A stretch of 64,000 nucleotides of DNA, taken from contig NZ_KB894093.1 of NCBI RefSeq assembly GCF_000374305.1, positions 186,001-250,000 on the forward strand. The letters are read 5' to 3'. Positions 42,458-53,103 of the stretch are shown here, in pieces. Below the pieces are notes generated by a model. It saw only the letters and a list, made by a program, of their open reading frames with translations, was not told the DNA's origin and searched no databases. The translations under genes were made by a program, and so were the position numbers. This DNA comes from Actinomadura flavalba DSM 45200. Lineage in GTDB: Bacteria; Actinomycetota; Actinomycetes; Streptosporangiales; Streptosporangiaceae. The first letter of the stretch is position 1, and each line of letters opens with the position of its first letter.

Positions 42458-43657
42458 ATGGGTGACGACGGCGCCCTCGACCTGCGCAGGGCGGAGCTGG
42501 AACGGGAGTGGTCGCGGCGCGTGCCGACCGGACGGCCGCTCGCCGACGGACGCCTCGTGCGGACCGAGATCGCCCAGTCGTGGGCGCGGTCGCTCGCGCA
42601 GGTCGATCCCGCGCGCACCAGCGCGCCCGGCGAGGACGACGTCACCGCCCGCTGGCGCGGATCGCCGCTGCGCACCCCCGTCGAGGAGCTGGCCGCCGAA
42701 CTGCGCGCCATCGCCGACGACGCCGGGTTCGTCGCCGCCGTCACCGACGAGTCCGGCACCATCCTGTGGACGTGCGGCGGCCGCGTCATGCGCAACCGCG
42801 CCGAACGCGTCAACTTCGCCCCCGGCGGGCGCTGGGACGAGACCGGCATGGGCACCAACGCGCTGTCGCTGGCGCTGCGCGACGGGCGGCCCGCCCGCGT
42901 CTTCTCCGCCGAGCACCTGGTCGCCGCGCTGCACGGCTGGGTCTGCTACTGCGCGCCGATCCGCACCGCGCAGGGCCGCACCCTCGGCGTCCTCGACCTG
43001 TCCACCACGTGGGACCGCTCGCACCCGCTGGCGATGGCGACCGTCCGCAGCCTCGCCACCGCGATCCAGGCCCGGCTCGGACCCGCCGCCCCCGCCGGAC
43101 GCGTCCGGCTCGACTGCCTCGGCACCGCCCGCGCCGTCCGCGACGGACGTCCGCTGCCGCTGCGTCCCCGGCAGATCGAGATCCTCACCCTGCTCGCCCT
43201 CGAACCGGACGGCTTCTCCCCCGCCCGCCTCCGGCACGCGCTCTACGGCGACCGCCCGGTGAGCGACGCCACGCTGAAAGCCCACGTGTCCCGGCTCCGC
43301 GCCACCCTCGGCGGCACCCTCGCGACCCGCCGCTACGCGCTCACCGAGCCCGTCGCCTGCGACGCCGCCGCCGTCCTGGAAGCCCTCGCGGCCGGTGACG
43401 CCGCCACCGCCGTCGCCCGGTACACCGGGCCGCTGCTGCCCGAGTCGGACGCGCCCGGCCTGGCCGAGTGGCGCGACCACCTGGAGGTCGCCGTCCGTGC
43501 GGCGGTGCTCGCGTCGCGGGACGCGTCCGTCGCGCTGGCGTACGGCGAGCGCAGCCCGTTCGACGCCGCCGTCCACGAGCACGCCCGCCGCCTGCTGCCG
43601 CCCGGCGACGCCCGGCGCGGCCTGGTCGCCGCCCGCCTCGCCGCCGCGCGGACCTGA
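42458..43657 (+). CDS. GAF-domain regulator with OmpR/SARP-like DNA-binding domain
   Basis: A 399-residue protein. The N-terminal half resembles the sensor part of AcoR-type activators: [15 protein letters not shown], a GAF domain ([63 protein letters not shown]). Instead of a sigma-54 AAA+ domain it carries a winged helix ([44 protein letters not shown]) and a helical BTAD-like tail. GGAGGAG precedes the ATG at 42458. It is immediately upstream of the aldehyde dehydrogenase gene and is its likely activator. Confidence 0.85.
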   Translation: MGDDGALDLRRAELEREWSRRVPTGRPLADGRLVRTEIAQSWARSLAQVDPARTSAPGEDDVTARWRGSPLRTPVEELAAELRAIADDAGFVAAVTDESGTILWTCGGRVMRNRAERVNFAPGGRWDETGMGTNALSLALRDGRPARVFSAEHLVAALHGWVCYCAPIRTAQGRTLGVLDLSTTWDRSHPLAMATVRSLATAIQARLGPAAPAGRVRLDCLGTARAVRDGRPLPLRPRQIEILTLLALEPDGFSPARLRHALYGDRPVSDATLKAHVSRLRATLGGTLATRRYALTEPVACDAAAVLEALAAGDAATAVARYTGPLLPESDAPGLAEWRDHLEVAVRAAVLASRDASVALAYGERSPFDAAVHEHARRLLPPGDARRGLVAARLAAART

Positions 43658-43724
43658 GCGGCAACCTTCCGGCAACCTGCGCGGCGCATCGTGGCCCTCC
43701 CACCCCAGTGAGCGAGGAGGCGTC

Positions 43725-45241
<1,517 letters not shown>

Positions 45242-45242
<1 letters not shown>

Positions 45243-45637
45243 TGACCGGCCGGGCGGAGCGGGTCGCCCTCACCGAGGCGGCCCGCTCCCTCCTGGAGAC
45301 GCTGATCGCCGCGCACGGACCGGTGATGTTCCACCAGTCGGGCGGCTGCTGCGACGGCAGTTCCCCGATGTGCTTCCCGCGCGGCGAGTTCCAGGTCGGC
45401 GCTGCCGACGTGCTGCTCGGCCACGTCCACGACGGCACCCCGTTCTGGATGAGCACGAGCCAGTACGCGTACTGGAAGCACACCCACCTCACGGTCGACG
45501 TCGTCCCGGGCCGGGGAAGCGGCTTCTCCCTGGAGGCCCCCGAGGGCGTCCGCTTCCTGCTGCGCTCCCGCCTCCTCACCGACGCCGAGTCCGCCCGCAT
45601 CGACGCCGAACCCCCACTGCCCACCGGCGACGCCTGA
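45242..45637 (+). CDS. DUF779 protein
   Basis: A 131-residue protein with the DUF779 motifs MFHQSGGCCDGSSPMCFP and TPFWMSTSQYAYWKHTHLTVDVV. The Cys-Cys pair and following Cys suggest metal binding. The family is commonly encoded directly after ExaC/AldA-type aldehyde dehydrogenases, as here (1-nt overlap). Its function is unknown and presumably supports the dehydrogenase. Confidence 0.93.
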
Positions 45638-45648
45638 GCGGCGCGTAT

Positions 45649-45673
45649 CTTGATCGTCGGGCCGACGATCAAG
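45649..45673 (+). promoter_or_regulatory. Inverted repeat at the ribosome-binding site of the CoA-transferase gene
   Basis: CTTGATCGTCG at 45649-45659 pairs perfectly with CGACGATCAAG at 45663-45673 (11 bp, 3-nt loop). It begins 11 bp after the DUF779 stop and its last base starts the GGGAGG ribosome-binding site of the gene at 45686. It could be an operator, an attenuator or an RNA hairpin affecting translation. Confidence 0.55.
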
Positions 45674-45685
45674 GGGAGGTGCGGC

Positions 45686-46918
45686 ATGCGGGTCGTCACC
45701 GAGGCGCGGCTGGCCGCCGTGCTCGCGGGACTGCCGGGGAACCCGCGCGTCGTCGCCGGAGGCAACTTCGGGACGCCGTGGCGGACGCTCGGGCTGCTCG
45801 ACGCGACCGTGGCCGAGTACCGGCTGTTCATGCTGAACGCGCAGGACGGCGTGCCCGACCGGGACGGCGTCGTGCTGGAGACGCCGTTCGTCGGGCCGGG
45901 GATGCGGCGGCGGAAGCGGCTGCGGTACCTGCCGTGCCGGCTGTCGCTCGTGCCGCTGCTGCTCACCGGGACGCTGCCGCCGGACGTGGTCGTCGTCCAG
46001 ACCTCGCCGCCCGTGGACGGGACGGTGTCGCTCGGCGTCGAAGTGAACATCCTGCCCGCCGCGATCGAGGCGGTGCGGGCGCGCGGCGGCGTCGTCATCG
46101 CCGAGACGAACCCGCACATGCCGTACACCTACGGCGACGCGGTCCTTCCGGTGGACGACATCGACTACGCGATCGAGGGCGGCGACCCGCTGCCGTCCCC
46201 GGCGCCGCGCGAGCCCGGCGCCGTCGCGCACCGCATCGGGGAGCGCGTCGCGGGGCTCGTCCCCGAGGCGGCGACGCTCCAGATCGGCATCGGCGCGATC
46301 CCCGACGCCGTCCTGGCGTCCCTCGCCGACCGGCGCGGGCTCGCGGTCTGGTCGGAGATGTTCAGCGACGGCGTGCTGGCGCTGGAGAAGTCCGGCACGC
46401 TCGACCCCGGCACCCCGATCGTGGCGTCGTTCGCGTTCGGCACCGCCGAGCTGTACGCGTGGATGGACCGCAGCGACCGCGTCCGGATGCTCCGCACCGA
46501 GAAGACCAACGACCCGGCGCTCATCGCGCGCCATCCCCGGCTCGTCTCCGTCAACAGCGCCGTCCAGGTGGACCTGTTCGCGCAGGCCAACGCCGCCCGC
46601 GTCCGGGGCGCCGTCCATTCCGGATTCGGCGGGCAGAGCGACTTCGTGGTGGGCGCGCTGCACTCGCGCGGCGGCCGGGCGATCATCGCGCTGCCGTCGT
46701 GGCATCCGCGCGCCGACGTCTCCACCATCGTCGCGCGCCTCGACGGCCCGGCGACGTCCTTCCAGCACAGCTACATCGTCAGCGAGCAGGGCACCGCCGC
46801 CGTCTGGGGGCAGGACACCCTCTCCCAGGCCGCGCAGCTCGTGGAGCAGGTCGCCCACCCCGACGCGCGCCCCCGTCTCCGCGAGCAGGCCCGGACACTC
46901 GGGCTGCCGCTGGACTGA
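45686..46918 (+). CDS. Acetyl-CoA hydrolase/CoA-transferase family protein
   Basis: A 410-residue protein. The family's segments are visible: VVVQTSPPVDGTVSLGVEVN, LQIGIGAIPDAVL, the active-site Glu region VWSEMFSDGVLALEKSG, and VNSAVQVDLFAQAN with FGGQSDFVVGA. Such enzymes hydrolyse acetyl-CoA or transfer CoA between short acids, which fits the neighbouring acetaldehyde oxidation. The ATG at 45686 has GGGAGG upstream. The frame opens earlier, at 45650, within the hairpin. Confidence 0.88.
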   Translation: MRVVTEARLAAVLAGLPGNPRVVAGGNFGTPWRTLGLLDATVAEYRLFMLNAQDGVPDRDGVVLETPFVGPGMRRRKRLRYLPCRLSLVPLLLTGTLPPDVVVVQTSPPVDGTVSLGVEVNILPAAIEAVRARGGVVIAETNPHMPYTYGDAVLPVDDIDYAIEGGDPLPSPAPREPGAVAHRIGERVAGLVPEAATLQIGIGAIPDAVLASLADRRGLAVWSEMFSDGVLALEKSGTLDPGTPIVASFAFGTAELYAWMDRSDRVRMLRTEKTNDPALIARHPRLVSVNSAVQVDLFAQANAARVRGAVHSGFGGQSDFVVGALHSRGGRAIIALPSWHPRADVSTIVARLDGPATSFQHSYIVSEQGTAAVWGQDTLSQAAQLVEQVAHPDARPRLREQARTLGLPLD

Positions 46919-46935
46919 CGGGGGCGCGCGGGCGG

Positions 46936-47106
46936 TCAGTCGAAGAGGTCCTTCACGCGGTCCCCGTTCTGGCCGACGTCGGCGCGGGCCTGCTCGGCGC
47001 GGCCGTCGGCCTCCATGCGGCCGCTGCCGACGGTCTTCCCGGTGACCTCCATGGCCTTGCCCTTCAGCTCCCGCAGCTTGTTGCTGGCCTTGTCCTCAAG
47101 ACTCAT
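46936..47106 (-). CDS. CsbD-family stress protein
   Basis: A 56-residue, highly charged helical protein. The start MSLEDKASNKLRELKGKAME, followed by VTGKTVGSGRMEADGRAEQ, is the CsbD-like signature. The family is induced by general stress in many bacteria and its function is unknown. The ATG is at 47106 and the stop at 46936; it is convergent with the CoA-transferase gene. Confidence 0.85.
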   Translation of the reverse strand: MSLEDKASNKLRELKGKAMEVTGKTVGSGRMEADGRAEQARADVGQNGDRVKDLFD

Positions 47107-47246
47107 CGTTCTCCCCCGGTCGCGTGGTCGGTCTCCTACGTGCCCCGAACGGCGGCATCGACACCGGTCAGATGCGGGGTCAAATCTCGGCCCGGGAACG
47201 CCCCAGACGTGATCAAGTGCCCGGCGGGCCGGTTGATGCTGGTGGG

Positions 47247-48782
47247 GTGAGTGCTTCCAGCGATGCCGCCGCCCGCCCCGCCGTGACGGTCGTCGTGCGG
47301 GGCCGTCCGGGCGCGGCGCTCGACCGCTCCGTCGCCTCGGTGCGCGCCCAGGCGCTGCGCGCGGTGGAGGTCGTCACCGGCGACGGCCGCGGCACCGGCG
47401 AGTACGTCCTGTTCCTCGACGCGGGCCGCGAACTCGACCGCCACGCCTGCCGCACCCTCCTCGCCGCCCTGGACGGCACCCCGGCCGCCGTCGCCTGCGC
47501 CCACGGCCCCGGCGACGACGCGGCCTCCCGCGATCCGTCCGCCCGCCTGTACCGCCGCTCGTTCCTGGAGGAGACCGGCACCTGGCCCGCCGACGACGCG
47601 GGCTCCGCCGCCCTCCGCGCCGCCGGGCCGGACCGCGTCGTCCTGCTGCCCCACCGCCTCGTCCGTCCCGCCGCCGCACCGCCCGAACGGCCCGGCCAGC
47701 GGCTCCACCCGCGCGTGCGGCGCGGCATCCGGCTCGCCGGGGTGGGGCGCGCACTGTATCGGCGCGTGTTGCGGCGGCTGCCCGTGCGGCGGGGCAGCGT
47801 CGTGTTCGAGAGCCGGGGCGGGCGCGCGTACGAGGGCGGGCCGCGCGAGGTCTACGAGGTGCTGCGGGCGAGCGGCTACCGGGGGCGGATGGTGTGGGCC
47901 GCGCGGGACGGCGCGTCCGGCTTCCCGGCGGGGGTGCGGGTCGTGCGGCGGCTGTCCCTCGCGCACTACCTCGCGCTGGCCCGGGCCCGGTACTGGGTGA
48001 CCGACCACCCGCTGCCCGCGCACCTGCGCAAGCGGCCCGAGACCGCCTACCTGCACCTGCCGCCCGAGTCCCCCGTCGCGTACACCGGCCTGGACGACCC
48101 GGCGGTGAAGCTGGCGTCGCGGGCCGAGCGGCGGCGCCTGCGGCGGGCGGCGGCCCGCATCGACCTGGTGGCCGTCGGGTCCGCGCACGACGAGGAGACG
48201 CTCGTCCCCGCGCTGGGCTCGTCCGCCGAGGTGCTGCGCACCGGCCGCCCCGGCAACGACGCGCTCCTGGACGGCCGCGCCGCCGAACGCGCCGCCACCG
48301 CCGCCCGCGCCCTCGGCGTCCACGAGAAGGTCCGCGTCCTGTGGGCGGCCCCGGCCGTCCCCGATCTCGGCCCGGCCGCGCTCGCCGCCCGGCTCGGCGC
48401 GGAGTTCGCCGTCCTGCCGTGGGAGGACGCCGTCCGCGCCACCGACGCCACCACGGCTCTCGCGCTCGGCGACGTCCTGGTCACCGACGCCTCGCCGCTG
48501 GTGTTCCGGCACCTCCTGCTCGACCGCCCGATGGTCCTGCTCGACCCCGGCCCGCCCGCCCGGCGCACCGGCGTCTACCTCGACCTGTCCGACGAGGTCC
48601 CGGGCCCCGTCGTCCGCGACCTCGACGCGCTGACCGGCGCCGTCCGCGACCGCGACCACGCCCGCCACCGCGAGGCCCGGCACGCCTTCGCCGCCAAGCA
48701 CGCCACCTACGAGCGCGGCGACGCCGCCGCCGAACTCGCCCGCCGCGTCTTCGCCCACGAACCCACCCCGCCGGAGCCATGA
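47247..48782 (+). CDS. CDP-glycerol glycerophosphotransferase-like protein
   Basis: A 511-residue protein. The N-terminal ~110 residues are a shortened, degenerate GT2-like fold (VTVVVRGRPGAALDRSVASV; YVLFLDAGREL). The remainder is TagF-like: GSVVFESRGGRAYEGGPREVYEVL, ARYWVTDHPLP, then LALGDVLVTDASPLVFRHLLLDRPMVLLDP. It is probably involved in teichoic-acid-like or other phosphodiester-linked wall polymers. The glutamates and Asp-x-Asp expected of an active GT2 are poorly kept. The start is GTG 47247; the ATGA overlap with the next gene implies one operon. Confidence 0.72.
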   Translation: MSASSDAAARPAVTVVVRGRPGAALDRSVASVRAQALRAVEVVTGDGRGTGEYVLFLDAGRELDRHACRTLLAALDGTPAAVACAHGPGDDAASRDPSARLYRRSFLEETGTWPADDAGSAALRAAGPDRVVLLPHRLVRPAAAPPERPGQRLHPRVRRGIRLAGVGRALYRRVLRRLPVRRGSVVFESRGGRAYEGGPREVYEVLRASGYRGRMVWAARDGASGFPAGVRVVRRLSLAHYLALARARYWVTDHPLPAHLRKRPETAYLHLPPESPVAYTGLDDPAVKLASRAERRRLRRAAARIDLVAVGSAHDEETLVPALGSSAEVLRTGRPGNDALLDGRAAERAATAARALGVHEKVRVLWAAPAVPDLGPAALAARLGAEFAVLPWEDAVRATDATTALALGDVLVTDASPLVFRHLLLDRPMVLLDPGPPARRTGVYLDLSDEVPGPVVRDLDALTGAVRDRDHARHREARHAFAAKHATYERGDAAAELARRVFAHEPTPPEP

Positions 48783-50257
48783 CGGCCTCCGCCCTGCCGC
48801 TGCCCGCCGTCCGCGCCCGCCTCGACGCCGTCACGGTCGCGGCCGTCCCCGCGCTGATCGCGCTGCTGCTCGGGCTGTGGAGCACGGGCCGCCCGTCGCT
48901 GTGGACGGACGAGATCGTCACGGTGGACGTCGCGCGCCGCTCCCGGGAGCAGATCTGGGCGCTGCTCGGCAACGTGGACGCCGTCCACGGCCTGTACTAC
49001 CTGCTGATGCACGAGTGGACGAACCTCGCCGGAACGTCGCCCACCGCGCTGCGCCTGCCGTCGGTGCTGGCCACGGTGCTGACGGCCGCCGCCGTGGGCC
49101 TTCTCGGCCGGGCCCTGTCCGGTCCCGTGACGGGCCTGGTCGCCGGTCTCGTCTTCGCCGCCCTGCCCGTGACGAGCCAGTACGCCCTGGAGGCCCGCTC
49201 CTACGCGCTGGTCGCCGCCGCCGCGACGGTCACGACGCTCGTCCTCGTCCACGCCCTGAGCCGCCCCGCGTGGTTCGCGGCCTACGCCCTGGGACTGACC
49301 GTCGTGGGCGCCCTGCACCTGTTCGCGGTCCTCCTCGTCCCGGCCCACCTGGTCATCGTCCTGGGCCTCCGGCCCGCCGGGAAGGGGCGCGGCGCGGTGT
49401 TCCTCGCGTGGGTCGCGGCGACCGGGGCGGCGGGGCTCGCGCTGACGCCGCTCGCGCTGGTCGCGGCCGGGCAGCGCGGGGCCGTCGAGTGGATCCGGCC
49501 GCCGGACGCCGCCATGCTCGTGCGGGTCGTCACGGGGGTGACCGGGGGCGTCGCCGCGACCGCGCTCGCGGCGGCGCTGTGCGGGTGGGCGCTGGCGCGG
49601 TCGGGGGCGGGGCGGCTGCTGTGGGTCGCGGTGCCGTGGCTGGTGGTGCCGCCGGTCGCGCTGCTGGGCCTGTCGCTGCGCGAGCCGATGTTCGTCGGCC
49701 GCTACGTGCTGTACGCCGTGCCCGCGCTGGCGCTGCTCATCGCGGCGGGCGCGGTGTCCCGTCCGCGCGCGGTGACGGTCCCGGCGGCGGTCGCGCTCCT
49801 GCTGGCGTGCGCCGTGGCGCAGCCCGCCGTCCGCCGCCCCGACAGCAAGTGGCACGACGTGACGCCGGTCGTGCGGGCCCTGTCGGCGCACTCCCGTCCC
49901 GGCGACGGCTTCCTCCTCACGCCGTCGGTCACCCGGGGTCTGGCCGCCGCCTACCCGAACGTGTTCGCCCCGCTCACCGACCTGGCCCTGCGCACCCCCG
50001 CCGCCCGCCGCGCGTCCCTGCGCGCCCGCGACGTCCGCGCGTCCGAGCTGGCCCGCCGCCTCCGCTCGGCCGACCGCGTCTGGCTCATCCGCCGCCTCAA
50101 CGGCGACCCCCGCACCGCCGCCGCGGCGGCCCGGCGCGAGCAGGCCGTCCGCCGCGCGGGCCTGACCACCCGCAAGGCCCGCTGGACCGCCAAACGCATG
50201 CGCCTGACCCTCTACGAACGCCCCGCCCACGCCGCGCGGGTGCCTCACGTCGGGTGA
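48779..50257 (+). CDS. GT39-like membrane glycosyltransferase
   Basis: A 492-residue integral membrane protein with about ten hydrophobic segments. Early motifs SLWTDEIVTVDVARRS and DAVHGLYYLLMHEW carry the acidic pair expected of GT-C enzymes using polyprenyl-phosphate sugars. A later region reads SQYALEARSYALVAA. The hydrophilic, very basic C-terminal ~120 residues face one side of the membrane. It probably adds a sugar to the polymer made by this cluster outside the membrane. It is coupled to the preceding gene and its end overlaps the convergent Stealth gene by 13 nt. Confidence 0.85.
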   Translation: MTASALPLPAVRARLDAVTVAAVPALIALLLGLWSTGRPSLWTDEIVTVDVARRSREQIWALLGNVDAVHGLYYLLMHEWTNLAGTSPTALRLPSVLATVLTAAAVGLLGRALSGPVTGLVAGLVFAALPVTSQYALEARSYALVAAAATVTTLVLVHALSRPAWFAAYALGLTVVGALHLFAVLLVPAHLVIVLGLRPAGKGRGAVFLAWVAATGAAGLALTPLALVAAGQRGAVEWIRPPDAAMLVRVVTGVTGGVAATALAAALCGWALARSGAGRLLWVAVPWLVVPPVALLGLSLREPMFVGRYVLYAVPALALLIAAGAVSRPRAVTVPAAVALLLACAVAQPAVRRPDSKWHDVTPVVRALSAHSRPGDGFLLTPSVTRGLAAAYPNVFAPLTDLALRTPAARRASLRARDVRASELARRLRSADRVWLIRRLNGDPRTAAAAARREQAVRRAGLTTRKARWTAKRMRLTLYERPAHAARVPHVG

Positions 50258-51837
50258 GAGCCGCGTTCCCAGGGGGCGGGGATCGGGAAGTAGCGGGGCA
50301 GAAAGGACGCCACGGCGGCCGTCTTCTCGTCTTCGGTCAGGTCGCCGGTCGCCAGGTCGTTGAGGCAGAACGCGTCGCGGTCGCGGGCCGTCAGAAGGCG
50401 TTCCAGCGTGGGCAGGGCGTCGGCGCGGCCCAGCGGGATCGTGTCGCAGGACAGCGAGCCGTCCACGGCGGCGCCCGTGCGGCGGCCGTGGTGCTGGTAG
50501 AGGGACGACACCGGCGCGATGTCGTGGCGGGAGCGGACGCGGCTGGCCGCCGTCGCCGCGAAGGCCGCCGGGAAGCGCGCCTCCAGGTCGGCCAGGACGC
50601 TCCGGCGCAGCGCGTAGGGCGCGTGCTTGAACGCGCACGTCGTCGTGCTGCCGAACTCCGACTCCACCAGTGCCCGCGCGTTCTTCGCCGCCGCGATCCA
50701 CGTCGGATCGCCCTCGGCCACGGGTCCGGGGGGAATCGTCGTCGGTGACGGGAAGCAGCGCGCCACCCCCGCCGGTGTGAAGAACCGTTCGGGACGCAAC
50801 GGGCGCCCGAGGAAGAAGTCGTCGTTCAGGTACAGGAAGTGCTCGGCGAGCCCGTCGATGTGGTGCAGCCGCGTCTCGATCGCGTGCGAGTTGTAGGTGG
50901 GCAGCGCGGACGGGTCGGTGAACACGTCGCGATGGTCGACGACGCGGACGCGCGGATGCGCGGTGTCCAGCCACGCGGGCACCTGCGCGTCCGTGACGAT
51001 CCACACGCGCCCGATCCACGGCGCGAACATCGCCAGCGACCGCAGCGAGTACCGCAGCTCGTCGCGGCTGAGGTAGCGGGCCGGGCCGCCGTCGGCGCGG
51101 TGCGGACGCCGCTCGCCCAGCGCCGCCGCCCGCCGCGACAGCCAGGCCGGGTCGGCGCCGTCCACCCAGGTGTACACGGCGTCCACCGCGAACCCGACCT
51201 CGTCACTGCGCGGCCGCACGAACGCCTCCAGCGACGGATACCGCCGATCCCCCACGGGCAGCGCGGCGGGCACCTGCGCGGCGGCCGGGACGTCGCGTCC
51301 GATCGGCGTCCCGCACGGCGCCCGCAGCGCTCCGTCCCCGGCGACGGACCAGAACTCCAGGTCGCAGCCGCAGTCCGCCCCGAACGCCAGCTCCGCCGAG
51401 GCCGCCACCCGCCGGAACAGCCGCACCCCGTACCCGTCCGGGTCGGTGAGGTCGGCGGCCGGGACGGCCCGCGCCCCGTCGGTCCCCAGCAGCCGCGCCC
51501 GCATCGACGCGGCCTCCGGGCACCCCGCCACGGCCGCCAGCGCCGCGCGCCGCGACGGCTCGCGCACCACGACCCGGTGCCGCACCCCCGGCACGCGCAG
51601 CACGAGGTACGGCACACCGGCCGCCTCCAGCGCGTCCGCGACGACTTCGAGGTTCAGCCGCGCCACGTCGTGCGGCCCGAGATCCGTCCGCGTCCGCGCC
51701 GGAGCGGCCTTCACGACCGGAGCGGCCCGTACCGACCGCACCGCCCGCCCCATCAACCCGCGCATCCGCCCGGCCACCACCGAACCCCCCGAAAACGACC
51801 TCCCTTCCCTTCTTGCCGCAACCCGAGGCTTGATCAT
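50245..51837 (-). CDS. Stealth-family polysaccharide phosphotransferase
   Basis: A protein of about 530 residues with the four Stealth conserved regions in order: CR1 VDAVYTWVDGADPAWL, CR2 SRDELRYSLRSLAMFAPW then VWIVTDAQVPAWL, CR3 HHIDGLAEHFLYLNDDFFLG, and CR4 near RSRHDIAPVSSLYQHH. Stealth enzymes transfer hexose-1-phosphate to make phosphodiester-linked capsular or wall polysaccharides. The start is uncertain: the ATG at 51837 has a weak ribosome site, while a GTG at 51780 follows GGGGGG. It is the only minus-strand gene inside the cluster. Confidence 0.92.
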   Translation of the reverse strand: MIKPRVAARREGRSFSGGSVVAGRMRGLMGRAVRSVRAAPVVKAAPARTRTDLGPHDVARLNLEVVADALEAAGVPYLVLRVPGVRHRVVVREPSRRAALAAVAGCPEAASMRARLLGTDGARAVPAADLTDPDGYGVRLFRRVAASAELAFGADCGCDLEFWSVAGDGALRAPCGTPIGRDVPAAAQVPAALPVGDRRYPSLEAFVRPRSDEVGFAVDAVYTWVDGADPAWLSRRAAALGERRPHRADGGPARYLSRDELRYSLRSLAMFAPWIGRVWIVTDAQVPAWLDTAHPRVRVVDHRDVFTDPSALPTYNSHAIETRLHHIDGLAEHFLYLNDDFFLGRPLRPERFFTPAGVARCFPSPTTIPPGPVAEGDPTWIAAAKNARALVESEFGSTTTCAFKHAPYALRRSVLADLEARFPAAFAATAASRVRSRHDIAPVSSLYQHHGRRTGAAVDGSLSCDTIPLGRADALPTLERLLTARDRDAFCLNDLATGDLTEDEKTAAVASFLPRYFPIPAPWERGSHPT

Positions 51838-51940
51838 CCGTGTCGTGCCAAGGTTCCGGTCGGCCTTGTTCAACTCGCGTTACACGTGTCCGACATGCGC
51901 TCATAACCCCGTCCAGATGCCCACAGGAAGGGAGCGGCGG

Positions 51941-53080
51941 GTGGGACGCGACATCTTCCTCATCTGCAACAACATCGAGATCATGGGCGGCGTCCAGACA
52001 TGGGCGCATTTCATGGGACGGCTGTTCACCGAGCGCGGCCACCGCGTCCACCTCATCGGCATGGTCCGCCCGGCCTGGACGCACGACCACGGCCCCGCCC
52101 CGTACGCGACGACCGTCCTGCACGCCGAGGCGCCCGGCGGCACCTGGGAGCCGCAGGGCCTGCGCGACCGCTTCCACCCCGACCGCCGCGCCCGCCGCGC
52201 GGAGCGGTGGCGCGGCGTCGCACGCCTCGCCGCGATCCTGCGGAACGCGCGGCCGGGCGCCGTCGCCGTCGTCGCCGAGGTCTGGTCGATGGAGTGGGTG
52301 CAACGCGCCGCGCCGCCCGGAATGCCGGTGATCGGAATGGTGCACGAGTCGCACGCCGCGTCCAAGCTGGCCCGCCGCCACGGCCGCATCCTGCGCCACT
52401 TCGCCGACGCCGACCGCCTCCTCGCCCTGACCTGCGCGGACGCCGACGCCTTCGCCCGCGACGGCCTCACCAACACCGGCCACCTGCCGAACCCGCTGCA
52501 CATCGTCCCCGACGGCCGGGCCCGCCTGGACGCCCCCGTCGTCGTCCGCCTCGGCCGCCTCGACTACGACAAGGGCCAGGACCTGCTGCTGGAGGCGTGG
52601 TCGCTCGTCGCCCCGGCCGCGCCCGCGTGGACGCTCCGCGTCCACGGCGCCGACAAGTCCGGCGGACGCGAGGAACGCCGCCTGCACGAGCTGGCCCGCG
52701 ACCTCGGCATCGCCGACAGCGTCGAGTGGCCCGGCCGCACCACCGCGATCGGGCCCGCGCTGCGCGCCGGTTCGGTCTTCGCGCTCACCTCCCGCGAGGA
52801 GGGCTTCCCGCTGGCGATCATGGAGGCGATGGCGCACGGCCTGCCCTGCGTCGCCTTCGACTGCGCCCCCGGCGTCCGCGAGCTGATCACCGACGGCGTC
52901 GACGGCCTGGTCACCCCGGCGGGCGACGTCCCCGCCTTCGCCGCCGCCCTGCGCGCCCTCATCGACGATCCCGCCCTGCGCCGCTCCCTCGGCGCCGCCG
53001 CCCGCACGTCCGTGCGGCGGTTCGACCCCGACGCCATCGCCGCCCGCTGGGACCGCGAGTTCGACCTCGTCCACCGGTGA
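51941..53080 (+). CDS. GT4-family glycosyltransferase
   Basis: A protein of about 379 residues with GT-B fold. The N-terminal CNNIEIMGGVQTWAHFMGRLFTERGHRV and the C-terminal donor-site motif TSREEGFPLAIMEAMAHGLPCVAFDCAPGVREL identify GT4. VVRLGRLDYDKGQDLLLEAW is the usual inter-domain segment. I use the GTG at 51941, which has GGAAGGGAG seven bases upstream; an ATG at 51917 is in frame. It is followed after 23 bp by the GT2-TagF gene. Donor and acceptor are unknown. Confidence 0.9.
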   Translation: MGRDIFLICNNIEIMGGVQTWAHFMGRLFTERGHRVHLIGMVRPAWTHDHGPAPYATTVLHAEAPGGTWEPQGLRDRFHPDRRARRAERWRGVARLAAILRNARPGAVAVVAEVWSMEWVQRAAPPGMPVIGMVHESHAASKLARRHGRILRHFADADRLLALTCADADAFARDGLTNTGHLPNPLHIVPDGRARLDAPVVVRLGRLDYDKGQDLLLEAWSLVAPAAPAWTLRVHGADKSGGREERRLHELARDLGIADSVEWPGRTTAIGPALRAGSVFALTSREEGFPLAIMEAMAHGLPCVAFDCAPGVRELITDGVDGLVTPAGDVPAFAAALRALIDDPALRRSLGAAARTSVRRFDPDAIAARWDREFDLVHR

Positions 53081-53103
53081 CCCGCACGGAAAGGAAAGGC
53101 CCT

